Source: CAYPAV01 sp964408805 (GTDB lineage Bacteria > Pseudomonadota > Alphaproteobacteria > UBA8366). From it: 64,000 nt of DNA. Every line of letters starts with the position of its first letter. The stretch's first letter is position 1. The notes below the pieces were generated by a model. It made no database searches and had not been told where the DNA came from. It was given only the letters and a program-made list of their open reading frames with translations. Position numbers and translations under genes: made by a program. Below are positions 59,427-64,000 of the stretch, in pieces. The DNA lies in NCBI GenBank assembly GCA_964408805.1, contig CAYPAV010000003.1:1-64000 (forward strand). The letters are read 5' to 3'.

Positions 59427-60899
59427 ATGTTTAAAGAAACCCTCGTCAAGGATCTGGCCAAGATCGGCCAGATCGAAGCCGCAACCCAATCGACCGCCCT
59501 GTTCCTGACCAAGATCGGCTTCGCCGGTCTGTTCCTCGTCATCGTCTGGCTGGTCGCCGTTGTCTCCACCGAGACCACCGCATTCGGTCCCTTCGTCATC
59601 GTGGCCGGCCTTTTCGGTGCCTATATGGCGATGAACATCGGCGCCAACGACGTCGCCAATAATATGGGCCCGGCGGTCGGCTCGAAGGCCTTGACCCTCA
59701 CGGGCGCCCTCGTCATTGCCGCCGTCTTCGAGGCGGCGGGCGCGTTGATCGCCGGCGGCGACGTGGTCAAGACGATCTCTAAAAATATCATCGACGCCGA
59801 TTCCTTCGGCGAGGGATTGGTCTTCATTTGGGCCATGATGTCGGCGCTTTTGGCGGCGGCCCTTTGGATCAATATCGCCACATTTCTCCGCTCGCCGGTC
59901 TCGACCACCCATTCGATCGTCGGCGGCGTCATGGGCGCCGGCATCGGTGCCGCGGGCTTCGCCGTCGTCAATTGGGCGATGATGGGCAAGATCGCGGCAA
60001 GCTGGGTAATCTCGCCCATCCTCGGCGGGATCATCGCGGCGATCTTCCTCGCCTTCATCAAAACCTTCATCATCTATCGCGAGGACAAGATCGCCGGCGC
60101 CAAACGTTGGGTGCCGGTGCTGGTAGCGATCATGGCGGGGGTGTTCTCGGCCTATCTCGTCATGAAGGGCCTGAAGCGTGTTTGGCGCGCCGATGCGGCC
60201 ACCATCACGATGATCGGGCTCGCCGTCTCGGCGGCGACATACGTCATACTCCGCCCCATCATCCTGCGTCAGGCAGAGGGTATGGAGAACCGCAACAAGT
60301 CGATCCGGACATTGTTCACGATCCCGCTGATCTGCTCGACGGCCCTGCTCTCCTTCGCCCACGGCTCGAACGACGTCGCGAATGCGGTGGGGCCGCTGGC
60401 GGCCATCGTCGCCGCCGCCTCGTCGGGCGCCGTCGAGACAAAAGTGGCGATCCCGTTCTGGGTGATGGGGGTCGGTGCCGTCGGGATCGCCATTGGGCTG
60501 GCGCTTTTCGGTCCACGCCTAATCCGAAGGGTCGGCGGCCAGATCACCAAGATGAACCCGATGCGGGCCTATTGCGTGGCCCTCTCGGCAGCGATCACCG
60601 TCCTGATCGCCTCGGCGCTCGGGCTGCCGGTCAGTTCGACCCATATCGCGGTCGGGGCCGTCTTCGGCGTCGGGTTCTTCCGGGAATGGCAGACCGCCCG
60701 GCGAACCCATACCAATCACGGCCGCTATCGCAACGGTCTGAAGGCCTGGGAGAAGATCGATCCGGCAGAGCGCGCGCAACGACGAAAACTCGTCCGCCGG
60801 CAGCATGTCCTGACCATCCTCTCGGCCTGGGTCGTCACGGTCCCGGCGACCGCCGTCATTGCGGCGGCGCTGTTCTGGATCCTGCGGACGCTGTTCTAG
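59427..60899 (+). CDS. Inorganic phosphate transporter, PiT family
   Basis: 490-residue low-affinity phosphate:H+ (or metal-phosphate:H+) symporter with about 11 transmembrane helices. Both PiT signature segments are visible: AMNIGANDVANNMGPAVGSKAL in the first half and AHGSNDVANAVGPLAAI in the second. The ATG at 59427 precedes MFKETLVKDL; in-frame codons further upstream have no homology. It follows phoB by 165 bases, so it may be a member of the same regulon in place of PstSCAB. Confidence 0.92.
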   Translation: MFKETLVKDLAKIGQIEAATQSTALFLTKIGFAGLFLVIVWLVAVVSTETTAFGPFVIVAGLFGAYMAMNIGANDVANNMGPAVGSKALTLTGALVIAAVFEAAGALIAGGDVVKTISKNIIDADSFGEGLVFIWAMMSALLAAALWINIATFLRSPVSTTHSIVGGVMGAGIGAAGFAVVNWAMMGKIAASWVISPILGGIIAAIFLAFIKTFIIYREDKIAGAKRWVPVLVAIMAGVFSAYLVMKGLKRVWRADAATITMIGLAVSAATYVILRPIILRQAEGMENRNKSIRTLFTIPLICSTALLSFAHGSNDVANAVGPLAAIVAAASSGAVETKVAIPFWVMGVGAVGIAIGLALFGPRLIRRVGGQITKMNPMRAYCVALSAAITVLIASALGLPVSSTHIAVGAVFGVGFFREWQTARRTHTNHGRYRNGLKAWEKIDPAERAQRRKLVRRQHVLTILSAWVVTVPATAVIAAALFWILRTLF

Positions 60900-60951
60900 G
60901 CCATGTCATGATCACATGGAACCGAGCCATGAAAATCAACATATCGGCTTA

Positions 60952-63390
60952 ATGAACGGAAACCTTCCAAGCCATGCCCGGGTGGTCGTGATCGGCGGCG
61001 GGGCCATCGGTCTCAGCACGCTCTATCATCTGGCTGCCGCCGGTATCGACGACGCGGTTCTGTTGGAGCGAAAGCAGCTCACCTGCGGCACCACCTGGCA
61101 TTCGGCGGCCCAGGTCCGCACATTGCGGTCGACGCGCAACCTGACCCAGTTGATTCAATACAGCGCCGAGCTGTACCAAACCCTCGAGGCGGAGACCGGT
61201 CAGTCGACCGGCTGGCGGCAATGCGGCAGCATGAGCATCGCCACCACCGCCGATCGCCTCACCCATATCAAACGGCAGGCCGCGCTCTCCTCGCTCTTCG
61301 ATATCGAATGTCATGTCATCGGCTCGAAGGAGGCGGTCGATCTGTTCCCCTTGATGCGCGGCGAGGACGTCCTGGGCGCGGTCTATTCGCCGGGGGACGG
61401 CCGGGTCAATCCGAGCGATCTCGCGGCTGCGCTGGCCAAGGGCGCCCGGGCGAAGGGGGCGACAATCCGCGAGGAAACTCCCGTCACCGGCTTTGGCATC
61501 GAGAACGGACGGGTCATCCGCGTCGATACGCCGGACGGGTCGATCGCCTGCGAGGCGGTGGCGCTTTGCGCCGGGCTCTGGAGCCGCGAGGTCGGCCGAT
61601 TGGCGGGGCTTTCGCTGCCGCTCTACGCGACCGAGCATTTCTACCTTCTCACCATGCCCATGCCGGGGGTAGAGCCAAGCTTTCCCGTCCTCGGCGACCA
61701 TGACGGGTATCTATATATTCGCGAGGAAGTGGGCGGGCTTCTCGTCGGCTGCTTCGAACCGAACGGCCGCGCCCTGGCCCTCGCCGACCTGCCGAAGGAT
61801 TTCGCCTTCGATCTGTTGGGCGAGGATTGGGATCATTTCGAACCGATGATGGTGAACGCCATCCACCGTATCCCGGGCCTGGCCGAGGCGGAGGCGCGAA
61901 CGCTGCTGAACGGGCCCGAGAGCTTCACCCCGGACGGGTCGCCGCTTCTTGGCCCCGTTGCCGGCGTCGATGGGTTTTTCGTCGGCTGCGCGATGAATTC
62001 GATGGGAATAGCCAGCGCGGGCGGGATCGGACGGGCCTTGGCGCATTGGATCGTAGAGGGTCATCAGCCCTTTGATCTCTGGCCGGTCGACGCGCGGCGC
62101 TTCGCCGCCGAATCCTGCGGGGAAAGCTTCCTTCGCAGCCGCATTCCCGAGGTGCTGGGCGATCACTACGCGATCGGCTATCCGGGCCGCGAGCCCGGAA
62201 CCGGCCGCGATTTGCGCCGAAGCCCGCTCCATGAGCGACTGGCCGAGAATGGCGCCGATTTCGGCGTTCGCGGCGGTTGGGAACGCCCCGATTGGTATCG
62301 CCCGATGACGGCTTCGGCGGCGCGCGAGCTTCGCTTCGGCCGGCCGAGCTGGCATGACGAGGTGGCGGCCGAACATCGAGCGGCGCGGGAGGGAGTCGTC
62401 CTCTTCGATCAATCGGCCTTCGGCAAGCTCCGAATCGAAGGGCCGGACGCGGTCGATCTCCTGCAACGAATCTGCGCCAACAATATCGACGTACCGCCCG
62501 GCCGAATCGTCTATACGCCGATGTTGAACGAACGCGGCGGCTATGAGAGCGACCTGACCGTAACGCGGCTCGCGCCGGACGCCTTCCTGCTGGTGACGGG
62601 CGCCGCCCAGGCGGTCCGCGACGCGCATTGGATCGCCACGCATCGACAGAACCACGCCGATGTCGCCAGTGTGGATGTGAGCGGTGACTACGCAACGCTC
62701 AGCCTAATGGGCCCGAAGGCGCGCGACCTTCTCGCCCGCGTCACCCCAAATGATCTTGCCAACAACATGTTCCCCTATATGACGTCCCAATCAATCGAGA
62801 TCGCCGGCGCCGAAGTCGTCGCCAACCGGATCTCCTATGCGGGCGAGCTGGGTTGGGAGTTATACGTCCCCGCGGCGGCGGCGATCGCGGTGTATGACGC
62901 CCTCTTCGCAGCGGGTGGCGACTTGGGGCTTCGGGATGCCGGGATGTTTGCGCTTGCCTGTCTTCGGATCGAGAAGGGCTACCGTGCCTGGGGCCACGAT
63001 ATCGGCCCCGACGACACGCCGTTCGAGGCCGGGCTCGCCTTTGCCGTCGATTTCGAGAAATCGGGCGATTTCGTCGGTCGCGAAAGGCTTATGGCGGTTC
63101 GTCATGAACCGCCGTCCCGGCGATTCCTGCGTTTTCGTCTCGACGACCCCGGCCTGCACCCTCTCGGCGACGAACCGATCCGCCATGACGGACGGATCGT
63201 GGGACAGGCGACCTCCGCCGCCTACGGGCACACAGTGGGAATGTCCCTGGTGATGGGGTATGCGGAACTCGAAGATTGGGAGTCGCCGCCGCCCTCCGGC
63301 TGGACCCTCGAGATGGCCGATATTCGAGCCACGATGATAGCCTCTTCCAAGCCCTTTTACGATCCGAAAGGCGCGCGTCTCAAGGAATGA
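60952..63390 (+). CDS. FAD-dependent dimethylglycine/sarcosine dehydrogenase-like protein with GcvT domain
   Basis: 812-residue two-domain enzyme. The N-terminal DAO-type FAD domain (GGGAIGLSTLYHL, 13-25) has TTWHSAAQ, whose His corresponds to the covalent FAD attachment of dimethylglycine dehydrogenase. From about residue 440 a GCV_T/GCV_T_C fold (ARELRFGRPSWHDEVAAEH... and LGLRDAGMFALACLRIEKGYRAWGHD) binds tetrahydrofolate to accept the methyl carbon. It would demethylate a methylated glycine or similar N-methyl compound. The start at 60952 was chosen at the first ATG that gives a normal FAD motif position. It is coupled to the next gene by ATGA. Confidence 0.85.
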   Translation: MNGNLPSHARVVVIGGGAIGLSTLYHLAAAGIDDAVLLERKQLTCGTTWHSAAQVRTLRSTRNLTQLIQYSAELYQTLEAETGQSTGWRQCGSMSIATTADRLTHIKRQAALSSLFDIECHVIGSKEAVDLFPLMRGEDVLGAVYSPGDGRVNPSDLAAALAKGARAKGATIREETPVTGFGIENGRVIRVDTPDGSIACEAVALCAGLWSREVGRLAGLSLPLYATEHFYLLTMPMPGVEPSFPVLGDHDGYLYIREEVGGLLVGCFEPNGRALALADLPKDFAFDLLGEDWDHFEPMMVNAIHRIPGLAEAEARTLLNGPESFTPDGSPLLGPVAGVDGFFVGCAMNSMGIASAGGIGRALAHWIVEGHQPFDLWPVDARRFAAESCGESFLRSRIPEVLGDHYAIGYPGREPGTGRDLRRSPLHERLAENGADFGVRGGWERPDWYRPMTASAARELRFGRPSWHDEVAAEHRAAREGVVLFDQSAFGKLRIEGPDAVDLLQRICANNIDVPPGRIVYTPMLNERGGYESDLTVTRLAPDAFLLVTGAAQAVRDAHWIATHRQNHADVASVDVSGDYATLSLMGPKARDLLARVTPNDLANNMFPYMTSQSIEIAGAEVVANRISYAGELGWELYVPAAAAIAVYDALFAAGGDLGLRDAGMFALACLRIEKGYRAWGHDIGPDDTPFEAGLAFAVDFEKSGDFVGRERLMAVRHEPPSRRFLRFRLDDPGLHPLGDEPIRHDGRIVGQATSAAYGHTVGMSLVMGYAELEDWESPPPSGWTLEMADIRATMIASSKPFYDPKGARLKE

Positions 63391-64000
63391 CCGAAGACAT
63401 CCCCATCATCGACGCCCATCACCATTTCTGGGACCTCGAGCGGAACCGGTATCCTTGGCTTCAGGACCACGTGATCGAGTCCTTCCGCTATGGGGATTAC
63501 AGTGGCATTCGCCGATCCTACCTGCCGGCCGACTTTTTCGCCGATACGCAAAACCAAAGCGTCGTGGCTTCGGTTCACATGGAAGCGGAGTTCAATCCCA
63601 CGAACCCGGTCGGCGAGACCCGTTGGCTCCATGAGATGGTCGAAGCGCACGGGTTCCCGCACGCGATCGTCGGGCAGGCTTGGTTCTGCAACGATGATAT
63701 CGAAGACGTCTTGGCGGGCCACGCGGCATACCCCCTCTCACGCGGGGTCCGTCAGAAACCGGCGGCGGCGCTTTCGCCGGAGACCGTCGTTCAGGGCGCA
63801 CCGGGGTCGATGGGTGACCCCAAATTCCGAGAAGGCTATGCCCATCTCGCCAAGCACGGGCTGCACTACGATCTCCAAACGCCTTGGTGGCACCTCGAAG
63901 AGGCCGCCGCCCTGGCCCGCGACTTCCCCGAGACCCCCATCATCCTGAACCATACGGGCCTTCCCGCGGACCGAAGCGATCGGGGGCTGGCCGGCTGGCG
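63387..64000 (+). CDS. Amidohydrolase family protein (amidohydrolase 2), partial
   Basis: The frame opens at ATG 63387, overlapping the dehydrogenase stop as ATGA, and stays open to the window end, so about 204 N-terminal residues are visible. DAHHHFWDLERNRYPWLQ carries the first metal-binding His pair of the TIM-barrel amidohydrolase 2 group (2-pyrone-4,6-dicarboxylate hydrolase/ACMSD-like), and ILNHTGLPAD the later His. The remaining ligand Asp lies outside the window. The pairing with a demethylating flavoenzyme suggests a small catabolic operon (inference). Confidence 0.82.
   Translation, partial: MTEDIPIIDAHHHFWDLERNRYPWLQDHVIESFRYGDYSGIRRSYLPADFFADTQNQSVVASVHMEAEFNPTNPVGETRWLHEMVEAHGFPHAIVGQAWFCNDDIEDVLAGHAAYPLSRGVRQKPAAALSPETVVQGAPGSMGDPKFREGYAHLAKHGLHYDLQTPWWHLEEAAALARDFPETPIILNHTGLPADRSDRGLAGW

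Noticed and set aside
1..64000. CRISPR array, prophage, restriction or toxin-antitoxin genes
   Set aside because: No regularly spaced repeats, cas genes, phage structural genes, methylase/endonuclease pairs or short toxin/antitoxin pairs were found by reading both strands.

Overview
The window is a contiguous, GC-rich, gene-dense piece of chromosome, about 90% coding, with many start/stop overlaps (ATGA, TAATG). The gene content points to an alphaproteobacterium, most likely of the Rhodospirillales type. The main evidence is a GapR (DUF2312) gene, a ubiH-like / glnK / amtB / ftsK / lolA / xthA backbone, an RquA-like rhodoquinone methyltransferase, and a psp operon with its own PspF. No rRNA, tRNA, CRISPR array, integrase or transposase gene was seen. 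Taxonomy is inference from gene content only.

Layout. 1-16.3 kb: an accessory catabolic region. It has an SGNH hydrolase, a Baeyer-Villiger-type flavin monooxygenase, three short-chain dehydrogenases, a ThDP-dependent acetolactate-synthase-like enzyme, two TauD/TfdA dioxygenases, a phytanoyl-CoA-dioxygenase-like protein coupled to NnrS, two paralogous MFS carriers around a VOC protein and a 2-hydroxyacid dehydrogenase, and a nitronate monooxygenase. 16.3-19.2 kb: a candidate anaerobic electron-transfer operon under two consensus FNR boxes. It encodes a periplasmic ethylbenzene-dehydrogenase-like heme protein (interrupted by an in-frame TGA), a tetraheme NapC/NirT quinol dehydrogenase and an RquA-like methyltransferase. 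19.2-34.3 kb: the backbone ubiH-like, glnK-amtB, ftsK, lolA, xthA, with accessory genes between: a CoA-transferase, a PhyH protein, a binding-protein/histidine-kinase pair, a class-I-amidotransferase-like peptidase, a flavin reductase and a FAH-family hydrolase. 34.4-40.1 kb: an RhlE-type helicase, an unknown secreted protein, another PhyH protein, an SDR and a gamma-glutamyltransferase. 40.1-42.7 kb: pspABC divergent from pspF, with a sigma-54 promoter and paired upstream repeats. 42.7-50 kb: an L,D-transpeptidase and a five-gene minus-strand operon headed by an aberrant ABC transporter. 50-56.3 kb: a translationally coupled glycosyltransferase / phosphatase / glycosyltransferase / deacetylase / membrane-protein operon and an orphan peptide-binding protein. 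56.3-60.9 kb: gapR and a phosphate module phoR-phoU-phoB-pit without pst genes. 60.9-64 kb: a dimethylglycine-dehydrogenase-like flavoprotein coupled to an amidohydrolase that runs off the end.

The most interesting part is 16.36-19.25 kb. A class II FNR promoter architecture drives a periplasmic heme protein, a membrane quinol-oxidising cytochrome and the enzyme that would make low-potential rhodoquinone. This reads as a self-contained rhodoquinol-linked respiratory branch whose terminal acceptor is not identified. Second is the 883-residue ABC transporter, whose nucleotide-binding domain has lost most canonical residues and carries a roughly 330-residue insertion with repeated Q-loop-like segments.
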